Assembly: GCA_902500715.1 (NCBI GenBank)
Contig: CABVRO010000013.1
Span: 1 to 41,996, forward strand
Length of the DNA: 41,996 nucleotides
From: an uncultured Nitrospira sp.
GTDB taxonomy: Bacteria; Nitrospirota; Nitrospiria; Nitrospirales; Nitrospiraceae
Direction: 5' to 3'
The translations under genes were made by a program, and so were the position numbers. Positions 18,723 to 28,100 of this stretch are shown here, piece by piece (position 1 is the stretch's first letter; each line of letters opens with the position of its first letter). The notes under the pieces were generated by a model. It was given only the letters and a program-made list of their open reading frames with translations. It did not search any database and was not told where the DNA came from.

Positions 18723-18848
18723 TTATGCTCCCCGCTGAGGCGGATGCGTGTCAGGCCGGTGCGAGACGGTTTCTTTCCAGATGGCGACAATCAAAAGGGC
18801 CAGCATGCCGCTGACTCCGATCAGGAGGCCACCCATGACGAGTTCCAT
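18723..18848 (-). CDS. Small single-span membrane protein (41 aa)
   Basis: This is a 41-residue protein with a short N-terminus, one hydrophobic helix (about residues 3-24, ending before 'WKETVSHRPD') and a polar, Pro-rich cytoplasmic-type tail. The longer open frame has no good start, but the ATG at 18846-18848 follows AAAGGAG with 7-base spacing, which is convincing for such a small gene. The family is not recognised. It stands alone between the DUF928 genes and the RHH regulator. A similarly built 61-residue protein lies at 34218-34403. Small membrane subunits or regulators often look like this, but I cannot assign one. Confidence 0.55.
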   Translation of the reverse strand: MELVMGGLLIGVSGMLALLIVAIWKETVSHRPDTHPPQRGA

Positions 18849-19124
18849 GTCAGGCTCCTTTCTGTTGCGAAGAGGTTGTTCCGGCATCCAACCGGATCGT
18901 AAAGATTCGTATACCCTGGGAAATAGCAACAGCCGTGCCGCACGCGCCTGAGAAAGAGTCTCCGCCGATTTCTCCCAACCTTTTGAGAATCTCTGCATTG
19001 CAGAGCGGTCTGGCAAGAACTGTTGTCGTTATCCATGGGCGCCTTGCGCAGCACGCCTGTATCGGATTTCATTCACCGCGTATCAGATTGGATAACGAGG
19101 CCATAGCCATGGAGAAGGAAGACC
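18849..19124. other. Non-coding gap downstream of the DUF928 genes
   Basis: This stretch separates the last DUF928 gene from the small membrane protein. It contains a perfect 15-base palindrome CTCTGCATTGCAGAG at 18991-19005, about 140 bp upstream of the small gene, that could be an operator. I found no hairpin followed by a T-run, so the transcript end of the export locus is not identified here. Confidence 0.4.
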
Positions 19125-19856
19125 TCATGTCGGCAGGTACACTCCGGACTGTTTCAAGAGGTGATGAAGCATTCGCTCCAACGACGGTTTATCCTCCTCA
19201 TGTGTTATGAGCTCGAGCAGGCAGGCAATGGCGTCGTACCAAAGGCCGGATTCGGAATAGCGATAAATCGCGTCACGATCGCAAGAGGTCCAGGTGCATG
19301 GCATGCCCAGTGAGCAGGCTTCACTGTAGGGGAGCCGTTCGATGGTTCCGCCTGCGACGATGTCCCGAGAAGGTTCATCCGGGTCTACGACCAACGTGAC
19401 GAACCATCGGTAGGATTCCTGCTCCTTAAGTTCAATTCCATATTCCCGAGGCCTGGTACAGTGGATGCCTGTATGAAGAGGTGAGGGGAGCGTGCGTTCA
19501 AGAATAGGGCGAATTCCGCGGGAATCCACCACTGTCACGGTCATGGCGTGAGTGGTGGGCAGAGACAGGTACCAACAGAGTGACGGATCGCCTTTGATGG
19601 TAAAGGCGACATGATCCGGGACCAAGGCGATCAACAGGGGAACTCCCGACTCGGCACCCCTGCTCTGCCCGCCGATGCGCGCCCGCGGCGCATGAGCCTT
19701 TCGCGGTTTATATAGGGGCATAGGCGAGTCAGGAGCATTGACGAAGTCGGCGGCGCGAGCGTCCTGAAGTGTTGACGAAAACCAGACGGCGCTGCGCCAG
19801 GAAATCGGCCACGTCATAGCGACAACAACAAACAGGGTGAGTTTAAGGTAGTACAT
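19125..19856 (-). CDS. DUF928 family exported protein, copy 2
   Basis: The 243-residue protein has an N-terminal hydrophobic signal or anchor (about 5-25). It matches the DUF928 pattern I know from cyanobacteria: 'PRARIGGQSRGAES', then 'ALVPDHVAFTIKGDPSLCWYL', a central 'YRWFVTLVVDPDEPSRDIVAGGTIER', and a C-terminal 'GLWYDAIACLLELI'. The biochemical function of DUF928 is not known. It is the last gene of the export locus, 39 bp behind its paralogue. Compared with that copy it shares the same blocks but has diverged clearly elsewhere. The ribosome-binding site at the ATG is weak, so coupling to the upstream gene is likely. Several Cys residues (for example 'CSLGMPCTW') may form disulfides in the periplasm. 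Confidence 0.75.
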   Translation of the reverse strand: MYYLKLTLFVVVAMTWPISWRSAVWFSSTLQDARAADFVNAPDSPMPLYKPRKAHAPRARIGGQSRGAESGVPLLIALVPDHVAFTIKGDPSLCWYLSLPTTHAMTVTVVDSRGIRPILERTLPSPLHTGIHCTRPREYGIELKEQESYRWFVTLVVDPDEPSRDIVAGGTIERLPYSEACSLGMPCTWTSCDRDAIYRYSESGLWYDAIACLLELITHEEDKPSLERMLHHLLKQSGVYLPT

Positions 19857-19895
19857 CCTGTGCCGATCGGTAGGTAGATGGACTCAGGAATCTCG

Positions 19896-20627
19896 TCAGC
19901 GCAGGCCGGCATGGGCCTGCGCAAGGTCCCATTCGGCCACGTCATATAAGCCGACTTGCTTGAGTAAAGCCGCCCGCTGTTTACGCAGACCCGTATCGCC
20001 CGGATCGGATGCAATGAGATCGCACAGGCAGGCCATGGCATCGTACCAGAAACCCGTGGCGGCACTCGTCCTCACCGCTTCCTGGGTGCAGGTGGTTGTG
20101 GCGCCCAATACCATACACTCACTGAACTCACAGCGCTCGATCATTCCTCCGGTCACGATATCGCGTGAGGGAGAATCCTCGTCTTTGATCACGGAGATAT
20201 ACCACCGGTATTGGATGTGTGCTTGAAGCGTGAAGCCGAGATCCTCAAGGTTGACGGCGTGAACACCGGCGTGGTTCGGAGGCGTGATGAACCGCTCGAC
20301 GAGCGCACGAATCGATCGCTCATCGATCAGGGTGAATTTAATCGGCAACGATGTGTGCTTGGAAAGGAACCAATTGAGAACCGGATGTTGCCTGACGGTG
20401 ATGCCGACGTGGTCTGGAACGAGTGCGGCGACGGCGGGGTCTTCACCCTCGCTGCCTCTCAAGGTTCCGCCGATGCGGGCCCTGGGTGTCATCTGCTGAG
20501 GAGCCCGGTACGTCGGTATCCCCGGCTCTCCCTCCGCCGGCGCCATGCCGGTCCCTGCGAGCAGTAGGGCGAGGAGGCACGCGGCGCCGAATGCCTGAGC
20601 CCTTCTGCGATGGGTCCATGTTGCCAC
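19896..20627 (-). CDS. DUF928 family exported protein, copy 1
   Basis: The 243-residue protein uses a GTG start (20625-20627), preceded by GAGGAAAGG with 7-base spacing. The frame opens upstream but lacks a ribosome-binding site there. A signal peptide with core 'FGAACLLALLLAGTGMA' leads into DUF928 blocks: 'PRARIGGTLRGSEG', 'ALVPDHVGITVRQHPVLNWFL', 'YRWYISVIKDEDSPSRDIVTGG' and 'GFWYDAMACLCDLIA'. In families known to me, DUF928 genes cluster with CHAT and haemagglutinin-like exoprotein genes, as here. It lies 94 bp behind the CHAT gene. It is probably periplasmic or outer-membrane associated. Molecular role unknown. Confidence 0.78.
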   Translation of the reverse strand: MATWTHRRRAQAFGAACLLALLLAGTGMAPAEGEPGIPTYRAPQQMTPRARIGGTLRGSEGEDPAVAALVPDHVGITVRQHPVLNWFLSKHTSLPIKFTLIDERSIRALVERFITPPNHAGVHAVNLEDLGFTLQAHIQYRWYISVIKDEDSPSRDIVTGGMIERCEFSECMVLGATTTCTQEAVRTSAATGFWYDAMACLCDLIASDPGDTGLRKQRAALLKQVGLYDVAEWDLAQAHAGLR

Positions 20628-20721
20628 GATGACACCTTTCCTCAGTGGCGTGAGCAGGCTTATCTCAGCAGGATACTCAAAAAAGCCGTTCAGCAAGGCC
20701 GCAGCGAGGTCCCCCCGCGAG

Positions 20722-23034
20722 TTACAGCCAATTGTTCAATAACAGAAATGCCGACCAATAGGCCGGATGTTCATAGAGCCGGTCCGATAGCAACTTCAGT
20801 TGTGCACTTTGCAAAGCACGTGCCTTCGAGATCGATGAGTCATGCAATTGACGATAGAATTCCGAGACCAATTCTGACGACGCGTCATCGTTGATGAACC
20901 AAAGCGTGGCGAGTGCACTCCTGGCTCCTGCCTTCACTGCAATGCCGGCAAGTCCAAGTGCGGCCCGGTCGTCGCCGATGCCAGTCTGACAGGCGCTCAG
21001 GGTCAGGAGCTCCAATGGGTCCTGGCGAAATCGAAACAGCCCCACCAGTCGCTCTAACTGTGTCATGGTCAGTTTATCGTCGAACGTCAACAGAAATGAT
21101 TGATTCACGTCCGTTGCAAATTGCCCGTGCGTGGCGATGTGGAGGATGCTGTACCGGCCGTCTTTCAATTCCCCTTCCAGGCGTGGCGCGATGAAATTGT
21201 TGTCAAGGAGCTGTTCGCCCTTGAAGAGCGAATGAATGGACTCCATCTCCTCGGCGACATGCGGGAGGGCAGGGAACCCTTGCACCGCCTTGGTCAACCC
21301 GCTGGAGAGTAGTTGCGCTCTCGTTCGATTGATGGGGCGCGGATCGGTCAAATCGAGGCCCGGCGTCATGGCGACGGCGTATTGCGCGATTACGAATCGA
21401 TCTCCGTCATGAAGCGCCGACATGGGGATGGTGCGAAGCGGTCCGTCTGGGACGAAGACCAGCGTGTCAACCTTGAGTCGGCGCAGGTCCTGGACCAGCG
21501 GGCGGAGCAACCACTCAAACAATTGCTGCGCATGGGGAAGGTACTCGCGGGTCGTCCGCTTTTCGAGCATGCGCCGGAAACTGCGTATCTCATCCGTCAG
21601 GATCGACGCCGTCACCGGAACGGAGTGTCGTCTGAGGCCGTCCGGGTAACTCACGAGCAGCTCCGTGCGATCGGCGAAGATGATCGGGTAAATGATGGCC
21701 GTCGCAGGGGACACCGCATCCAGCTTGGTCAGCCGGGCCTGCATCTGATCGACGCAGTCATCCCGGAAATAGTCCCGGAGTTCGGCCGCTTTATAGGCCT
21801 CGATCGCGTCGCGCGCCGCTCGTAAATAGGGGGCGGCCTCAACGTCATCGTTCATCAGGGCCGCCCGTTGCAGCAGCAGATCGGCCAATTCGAAATAGAG
21901 TGAACGGATCGATCGGTGGTCGGGTTCCAGCGAGGTTTGCGACGCGAAGGCCACTTCGGCGCGGATCGGTTGCAGGGTGGCCGCCGCTTCTTGATAGGCC
22001 GATAATGCGTCGTCGAGCTTGCCCAGGCTTGTGAGGAGGCGGCCGCTTTGCCACTGCCACCGGTACAAGGATTCCGGCGCACCGACGGACTGCGCCGCGA
22101 AGACGGCGCGACGGGTGAGTCGGAGGGCTTCATCCAGCCGGTGCTCGCCCTCATAGAGATGTCCGAGATGCCCGTAGGCATAGGAGGCTAGGCGCGTATT
22201 GCCGGACTCCTCCGCCATCGCGGCCGCCTCGTGCAGCAGCGTCGCCGTCTGTTGCAGCGCGCGCGCCTGCACCTCCGGATGATCGGCCGACAGGTCACGA
22301 TACCCCAACGCCAAATTGATGAGCCCATCGGCCTTGTCGTGTGAAGCCGGCATTGCGGCCAGGCGCTTGTCGGCCTCACTCAAGGCCGTTGCCGCCTCAT
22401 CGAATCGGGTCAACCGCATCGCGACCCGCGCGGCATTGACGCGGGCGCGCACGAAGAGCATGCCGAGGGTTTCTTCCGTTGCCCCTGCCGCACTCTCTTG
22501 AAACGCGGCCAGCGCCTCCGGAAACCGGCCCTGTAACGCCAGGACCATGCCGAGGTCGTTCCGGAGTGCCGCCGAAAAAGTTTTCAGATTGTGTGTCTGC
22601 GAGAGGGCGGCGGCCTGCGTCAGATAGTCAGAGGCGGTGTCGTATTGCCGGGTGATCACATAGGTCTTGCCGAGCTCCCACAGGGTCACGGTGAGCCAGG
22701 TGGAATCGTCGAGCCTGCGCGCGAGTTGCAGGGCCAATTCCTGCTGCAGGAAGGCCTGATTCAAGTGCCCGAGGCTGCGGGCCGCAGAAGCGGCATGGGA
22801 GAGCGCTTGTACATGGCCCTTGGTCTGGCCGGCTTGGTCGTAGAGCTGCGCGGCCTCTTTCCAGGCGACGAGCGCCTGCTCCAACTCGCCTCGCTGCGCC
22901 GCCGCACGGCCGCGCTGCATGAGCTCATCGGCCGAAGCCCCGGTGCCGGCGGCCGACGAGACCGGGCAGAGGAGCAGGAGCATGATCCCGAATCTGAGCA
23001 CCGCCTGAAGTGAAGCGCGAAGCCGTGATACCAT
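20722..23034 (-). CDS. Exported TPR-CHAT domain protease
   Basis: This 770-residue protein has a signal peptide (core 'FGIMLLLLCPVSSAAG', cleavage near 30). Roughly residues 35-400 form a helical tetratricopeptide-repeat solenoid, and the C-terminal 300 form a CHAT (caspase-HetF-associated with TPRs) domain. The caspase-like dyad is intact: H636 in 'HIATHGQF' and C682 in 'LSACQTGIGDD', followed by 'GLAGIAVKAGARSALATLW' and a terminal 'YWSAFLLLNNWL'. CHAT proteins are clan CD cysteine proteases, often activated through the TPR part. The ATG at 23034 follows GAGAGG with 6-base spacing, better than an ATG at 23082. Its position between the TpsB pore and the DUF928 genes suggests it acts on exported proteins of this locus. 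Substrate unknown. Confidence 0.9.
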   Translation of the reverse strand: MVSRLRASLQAVLRFGIMLLLLCPVSSAAGTGASADELMQRGRAAAQRGELEQALVAWKEAAQLYDQAGQTKGHVQALSHAASAARSLGHLNQAFLQQELALQLARRLDDSTWLTVTLWELGKTYVITRQYDTASDYLTQAAALSQTHNLKTFSAALRNDLGMVLALQGRFPEALAAFQESAAGATEETLGMLFVRARVNAARVAMRLTRFDEAATALSEADKRLAAMPASHDKADGLINLALGYRDLSADHPEVQARALQQTATLLHEAAAMAEESGNTRLASYAYGHLGHLYEGEHRLDEALRLTRRAVFAAQSVGAPESLYRWQWQSGRLLTSLGKLDDALSAYQEAAATLQPIRAEVAFASQTSLEPDHRSIRSLYFELADLLLQRAALMNDDVEAAPYLRAARDAIEAYKAAELRDYFRDDCVDQMQARLTKLDAVSPATAIIYPIIFADRTELLVSYPDGLRRHSVPVTASILTDEIRSFRRMLEKRTTREYLPHAQQLFEWLLRPLVQDLRRLKVDTLVFVPDGPLRTIPMSALHDGDRFVIAQYAVAMTPGLDLTDPRPINRTRAQLLSSGLTKAVQGFPALPHVAEEMESIHSLFKGEQLLDNNFIAPRLEGELKDGRYSILHIATHGQFATDVNQSFLLTFDDKLTMTQLERLVGLFRFRQDPLELLTLSACQTGIGDDRAALGLAGIAVKAGARSALATLWFINDDASSELVSEFYRQLHDSSISKARALQSAQLKLLSDRLYEHPAYWSAFLLLNNWL

Positions 23035-23153
23035 TCCAGACCTCTCTGCTGCGGTCGTCTCGTTCAGCAGATTGCGGAACAATTATTTCCCACCTCCGAA
23101 AAGAGAGTGCGGAGTCGAAGGCGCCATCGAGAACGCTTCCCCCAAAGAGCCAA

Positions 23154-23280
23154 TGGCGTATGGTTCATAGGGTATGGCCAGAACTCGAGAGTGGGCGTCT
23201 TTGCTATCAGCTATACGCCATCAGCCATACGCTCTTAAGTCCCCGGGCGGCACGTTTCACGCTTCACGGTCCACGGCTGT
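23154..23280. repeat. Mosaic of short degenerate repeats between the CHAT and TpsB genes
   Basis: This non-coding stretch has a 14-base tandem pair ATCAGCTATACGCC / ATCAGCCATACGCT at 23206-23233, a reverse-oriented GCGTATGG at 23156, and TTCACG-type units at 23254-23276. Such mosaics resemble dispersed intergenic repeats. They make this 284-bp gap the longest inside the export locus, so a separate promoter for the CHAT and DUF928 genes is possible. Confidence 0.5.
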
Positions 23281-23290
23281 TGAGCGAGAA

Positions 23291-23310
23291 GCCGGCGGAC
23301 TTTTTCAGCC
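23291..23310. repeat. Partial second copy of the 3030-3153 repeat end
   Basis: The 20 bases here, read on the minus strand, match the lolA-side element end around 3036-3055 at nearly every position (core GAAAAAGTCCGCCGGC). The copy starts just 8 bases past the TpsB stop codon. The rest of the 124-bp element is missing, so this is a truncated or end-only copy. Confidence 0.6.
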
Positions 23311-23318
23311 TCCTATTA

Positions 23319-25079
23319 TTAGAGCACCTGTACGACGAGTTGCAGATGGATACCGTGGTCCTGCAGGTTGCCTTCTCCACCCCGGACATGATTGAGCTGT
23401 TGCCCCCAATAGATTTCGAAGCGCGCACGTTCTTGGGGCAGGATCATCCAACGCAACCCGACTCCCACGCTTGCCAGGGTTTGAGGATCGGGCGTCTCGC
23501 CTTTGGCGTTCCAAGCATGGCCGAAATCGACGAATTGCGCAAACTGCAGCCGGTCTTCGCCGGATGCGAACCGCAGCAGTGGAAAGCGCGATTCAAATGA
23601 GGCCAGCACGGCATCGTCCCGCACGAGCGTATTCTCACGATATCCGCGCACGCTGAAACGTCCGCCGACGGGCATTTGTTCCAGAGGAAAGAGGCGGTCG
23701 TTGGCCACCTGCGCTGCCACGCGCCCCAACAACTGCACGCCCCACCAGTCCTCCAGCCGCTTCACCGCCTGCGCCTGGCCCAACCAGGAGAAAAATTGGC
23801 CGTCAGGCAGAGGACCGCTGTTGGTCGTCGCTCCCAGGACATCCAGCCCGACACTGAACCGGGACAGGGCGGCGAAGACGAATGAGGGCGAGCGATGGGT
23901 ATATTCCTGCAGGAACCGCAGGGCACTGACCGTGGCCACCCCCGTGGTGGATGAGCCTGGAATAAACAGAGAGGGAAGGCCGGGCGCGTCGAAGGCGGAG
24001 GTCGTTTTCAGATAGAGATGTTCCCCGACGAGGGAGAGCGCCAACTCGTCGGTGACGGTGCGGTAGACCGGTTGCCGGAGTGCCAGGCCGATGATTTGAG
24101 TATCGACATTCAGATCCAGGGTGCGAAAGGGATCTTCCACCACTAAGAACGCATTCTTCCGGTAATAGGCCGTCAGCGTCGTGTCGTACGCATTGAGCGG
24201 CAGGCTATACGAGGTATCGATGATCGGATTCACCCCGTTGGAGCGGCCATAGGTAAAGATGAACTGATCGCCATGACCCGTGAGATTTTGGTGGGCCACC
24301 GTGGCGAGTCCCCGTTCCGCGCCGACCACCGGGGTTTGATAGTTGTTGAAGTCCAGCCAGGCCCTGAATGGGTTGGCATCTTTGACCCGCAGGTTCAGTA
24401 CGCTTTCGCCCCGCACGTCGCCCGGTTTCAACTCCGCGTTGACCCGTTCGATGCGCGCATCCTGCTGCAGCAGTTGAATCCGTTCCTGAAGCGGCTGGAT
24501 GCTCACGGGAGTGCCAATGCCGCGGGCCACGCGATCCCGCAGATAGGAACTGCGGAACCACTGGTTGCCCTCGATGTCGATTCGAGAGAGCCGGCCCTCG
24601 ACGATCTGAATGACGATGGTGCCGAAGGTGACGTCCTGGTCGGGGATGATGGCTCCGGAAGTGAGATAGCCTCTATTCACATAGAGGAGGGTAAGAGCCA
24701 GGCGAACCCGCTCCAGATCCTCCGTCGTCAATTCACGATTGCGATAGGGGGCGACGACGTCGGCCAGCTCCGCGTCGGAAAACACGGTACTGCCGGTGAC
24801 GTGGATGTCATGGACGAAGACTCGCACCGATCCCAATCGGTTCTGTGGTGGTGTCAACGATTCGGGGGGCACCTCAGGAAGAATGGGGCTGGGCGGCGGG
24901 GTGTCGGGCGCTTTGAACTCTTCCTTCAACGGCGCGGGAGGTTTCCCCGATCGGCCGGTCGGGTCGAAAATCGGAGGGAGCGGCGGCGCAACCTGGGCCG
25001 TGGCCGGAATGTCGGAGAGGCACATGCCCATCAGGAGGCCTGCGCACAATGGTCGGGTGTGGGAAATCCACAGTCGCAC
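23319..25079 (-). CDS. TpsB outer-membrane secretion pore (ShlB/FhaC/HecB family)
   Basis: This 586-residue protein is the outer-membrane partner that recognises and threads TpsA exoproteins to the cell surface in two-partner (type Vb) secretion. It has a signal peptide (cleavage near ATA-Q, about 28), a Pro-rich linker, and POTRA domains (about 85-255) with 'VHDIHVTGSTVFSDAEL', 'LYVNRGYLTSGAI' and 'IVEGRLSRIDIEGN'. A 16-strand barrel with the conserved VRGY loop motif at 477-480 follows. The final residues 'LQLVVQVL' end hydrophobically rather than with Phe. The start codon is a GTG with AGGG 7 bases upstream. It follows the second TpsA gene by 38 bp, so both exoproteins probably share this pore. 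Confidence 0.9.
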   Translation of the reverse strand: MRLWISHTRPLCAGLLMGMCLSDIPATAQVAPPLPPIFDPTGRSGKPPAPLKEEFKAPDTPPPSPILPEVPPESLTPPQNRLGSVRVFVHDIHVTGSTVFSDAELADVVAPYRNRELTTEDLERVRLALTLLYVNRGYLTSGAIIPDQDVTFGTIVIQIVEGRLSRIDIEGNQWFRSSYLRDRVARGIGTPVSIQPLQERIQLLQQDARIERVNAELKPGDVRGESVLNLRVKDANPFRAWLDFNNYQTPVVGAERGLATVAHQNLTGHGDQFIFTYGRSNGVNPIIDTSYSLPLNAYDTTLTAYYRKNAFLVVEDPFRTLDLNVDTQIIGLALRQPVYRTVTDELALSLVGEHLYLKTTSAFDAPGLPSLFIPGSSTTGVATVSALRFLQEYTHRSPSFVFAALSRFSVGLDVLGATTNSGPLPDGQFFSWLGQAQAVKRLEDWWGVQLLGRVAAQVANDRLFPLEQMPVGGRFSVRGYRENTLVRDDAVLASFESRFPLLRFASGEDRLQFAQFVDFGHAWNAKGETPDPQTLASVGVGLRWMILPQERARFEIYWGQQLNHVRGGEGNLQDHGIHLQLVVQVL

Positions 25080-25117
25080 GTACGATCCCTATTCGCCTGG
25101 TCCTCAGGCTGGACTTG

Positions 25118-28100
25118 TCACGATCGACAGCCTGGTACCAGGTCCTGTACGCCATGTGGCGGCAATGGATTAATCCGGTCCGCCACCTGTTCAACGATTG
25201 CCCCTTCCCGATAGGCAGTTTCAGCGTGTAACCGTGTCGAGGCGTCTGCCGACTGGATGGAATCGGCGTCCGCCGACAAGAAGGGACTCATCAGCCAGCC
25301 GCCCGGTTCCGACGGCAGCGTGTCTCGCCCTTCCACGACGAAGCTGCTCAATTGACCATAGGCTTGCGCCGCGCAGCGTTGTTGCGCGAGCGGCTGTGCT
25401 TGCAACGGCCGTTGCGGCAGCGTGGCCAAGGTGTTGCTCAAGCTCGACACCGGCGATTGAATGGACACGGCCCCGCTCAGGCCGAATTGGGATGAGGCGC
25501 TGACTACACTGCTCGGATCGGCGAGGAAGGTCCCGGCGATGATGCTGATGTTGCCGCCTTGCCCTTCCACGGCTTGGGCGAGCACCTGGCTGTTTTGCAT
25601 CGTCACGACGGCGGGATCGAGAAGAATGTTGCCGCCGGACGTGTTGGGCCCGCCCTTGACCGACGTACTGAGCTGGCTGTTCACGAGTCGGATCGACTCG
25701 ATGGCTTGGATGGTGATGTTGCCGCCGCTCGCCTGAGTCGCATCGGTGGTGATGGACCCGTTCTGGCTTGAGAACTGCTCTCCGGCGTTGATCGTGATAT
25801 GGCCTGCATTGCCGGAGCCGCTGCTGCTGGCGGTGATTCTCGCGCCGTCATGCACCGTCACCATCTCTCGAGCGTTCAAGACGATATTGCCGCCCGTCTG
25901 AGTGCCGGTCGAAAGGGCCGAAATCTCTCCTTCGTGCAGCGATAGGGTTCCCGCCGACAATATGATATTGCCGCCAGGATCTTGAACGGCCGCGGATCGC
26001 GCTCGAACGTCATGCACGTTGGAGGAGATCGTCGCGTTGCGCAGTTCGATGGGCCCCCCCGAGTTCAGTTCGATCTTGCCGCCCAGGGCATCAATCCTGG
26101 TATCAGTCAGCAAATCGGTGGCGTTCAAGCGTATCGATTTTGCCGGGGTCAGGGGTGCGCTGCCCAGAGCAGGTTGTCTCCGGCCACTGATCGTGATCGT
26201 CCCTGCGCCTCCGGCTCCCGTGCTGCTGCTGGAAATGACCACCCTCGTCGGATCGTTCGGATTCAGTATGCGTGGAGCGTCCAGGGTTCCGCCTGGTCCG
26301 GTACCCGGCCGAGTGGTCAGATTATCGACCTGCAAATCCATTCGGCTGGCGACGCGGGTTCCCTGCGTGGGCGCGATAATGCCCCCGCCGATGATGTCGA
26401 GGCTTTCCGCCACCAGCAGGAGGCTGCCTTGCACGCTGCGCCCATCCGACACCACGACACTTCGTTCCCCGGCGCCCACTACGTCGATCAATTCTCCGGC
26501 GAGCGTCTTCACGTTCGAGACATCGTTGGCTTTGGAATTGACGATCGAATGATCCAGGATGGTCCGGTCGGCACGGATTCTCAGGTAGCCGGGAAGGCCG
26601 CTATGTTGAGCCTCGACGGTGACCTCCGAATTGGTGAGCGCCACCAGACCGGTGGCTCTGTCCGGGTATAACGTGTCCCAGAGAGCGCCTTCTGAAAAAT
26701 GATGATCACCGACGATTTTTGTGATCCCGGCTTGCGCTCTCCCCCGGCTGGTATTGGTGATGGAGGAATTGGTGGCGATCAACGAATTTTCCGGCCGCAA
26801 CCAAATTTCCCCCGCGCTCGGCCCTCCCTGGCACAGCGGGCAGGCACCGATGTCCGACACGAGCGCATCCGCCCTGATCGTGCTGTCTTGCAGGACGATA
26901 TCCTTCGCCATGATGTCGATATTGCTGAATCCTTGATAACGTGCGGGCTGACCGTTTGGTTTATTGGCTTCGATCGTGTAGTCCTGGGTCGCAACCGAAA
27001 TATGGGAGTCATCGAACGAAGCCCGACCATCCGTCCGCATGATCACTTTGCCGCCTGGGGCGTGGCCGATCGCGTCGGAATGAATGTCCGTGCCCCGGAT
27101 ATCGAAGTCTCGCGCGAAATGATAGGTGATGCTTCTATCCGGCTCCGAGTTTGGTGTGGTGATGTGTTTGTACGTACGCGTGCTGGAGGAGGTGATGCCC
27201 GGCAGGCCTTGAATGGTAATATCACCGGCCTGCCCGCCGAAGCAGCCGTCACAGTTGCTGCTGCTGGAAAAGAACACGCGTCCGTCAGGCCCCGCGCGGG
27301 TGCTCAACGTGGCCACGTTCAACGTGATCGCCCCGGCATCCGCTCCTCCCGTCGTGTCGGCCCGTATGGCGGTGCCGTTGCTCAACTCCATCTGCTGCGC
27401 TGTGATGGCAATGTTGCCCGGGGCCATTGTCGGGTCGGCCGCATTGGTGACGTCCGTCACGATCTGAGTGTTGCTCAGCAGCAGAGCATCGGCGGGTCTC
27501 CCTGCCTGGCCCGTGACGGCCATGGACCCGGCTCCACCCCGCCCTGTGCTGGTGCTGGCGATGGTCACCGGAGCGGCATCGGCGAGCGGAAGACCATCGG
27601 TTCCGACATTGCTGCGCAAGGTGCCTACTTCGAACCTGATATCTTCCGGTGTTCCATCGACTGCGGAGGTCAAGACGTTCGAGCCATGCGAGAGGGTCAT
27701 GTTCTCAGCCTGGACGGAGATGCCGCCGACAGGCGAGGAAGAGGACGAGGCGTGGCCGGTCGCCGTCGCATGGGCCTCGAGCGTCGCTCCCTCCAGATTG
27801 AATTGCCCGCTTCGAATCACAATGCGGCCAGCGGAAGGCGCGCTCGTCGTCAGGACGGTACCGGACCCGAGGGAAATGGTTCCCAAGGCTGAAAACCCGC
27901 TCAATGTGGAATCGATGAACGGTGTCGCTGCCCCATGACCAGCTATTTCTCCGGGCGAGCCGACCGCCGCCAGAGTGATCTGCCCGCCGGGGGCCGAGAG
28001 GCGGGTGGGCTGTGAAGCGCCGTTGCCGAGCGTGCCGGAGACAACCTCGATGTTCCCGCCGACGAGCGATATGCCCTGGCCTTCGGTCACCGCGAGCCGT

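Noticed and set aside
26699-27892. A 397-codon plus-strand frame inside the second TpsA gene
   Set aside because: It lies wholly antisense to a well-supported TpsA gene; GC-rich repeats keep the opposite strand open. The product is Arg/Gly-rich with no domain.
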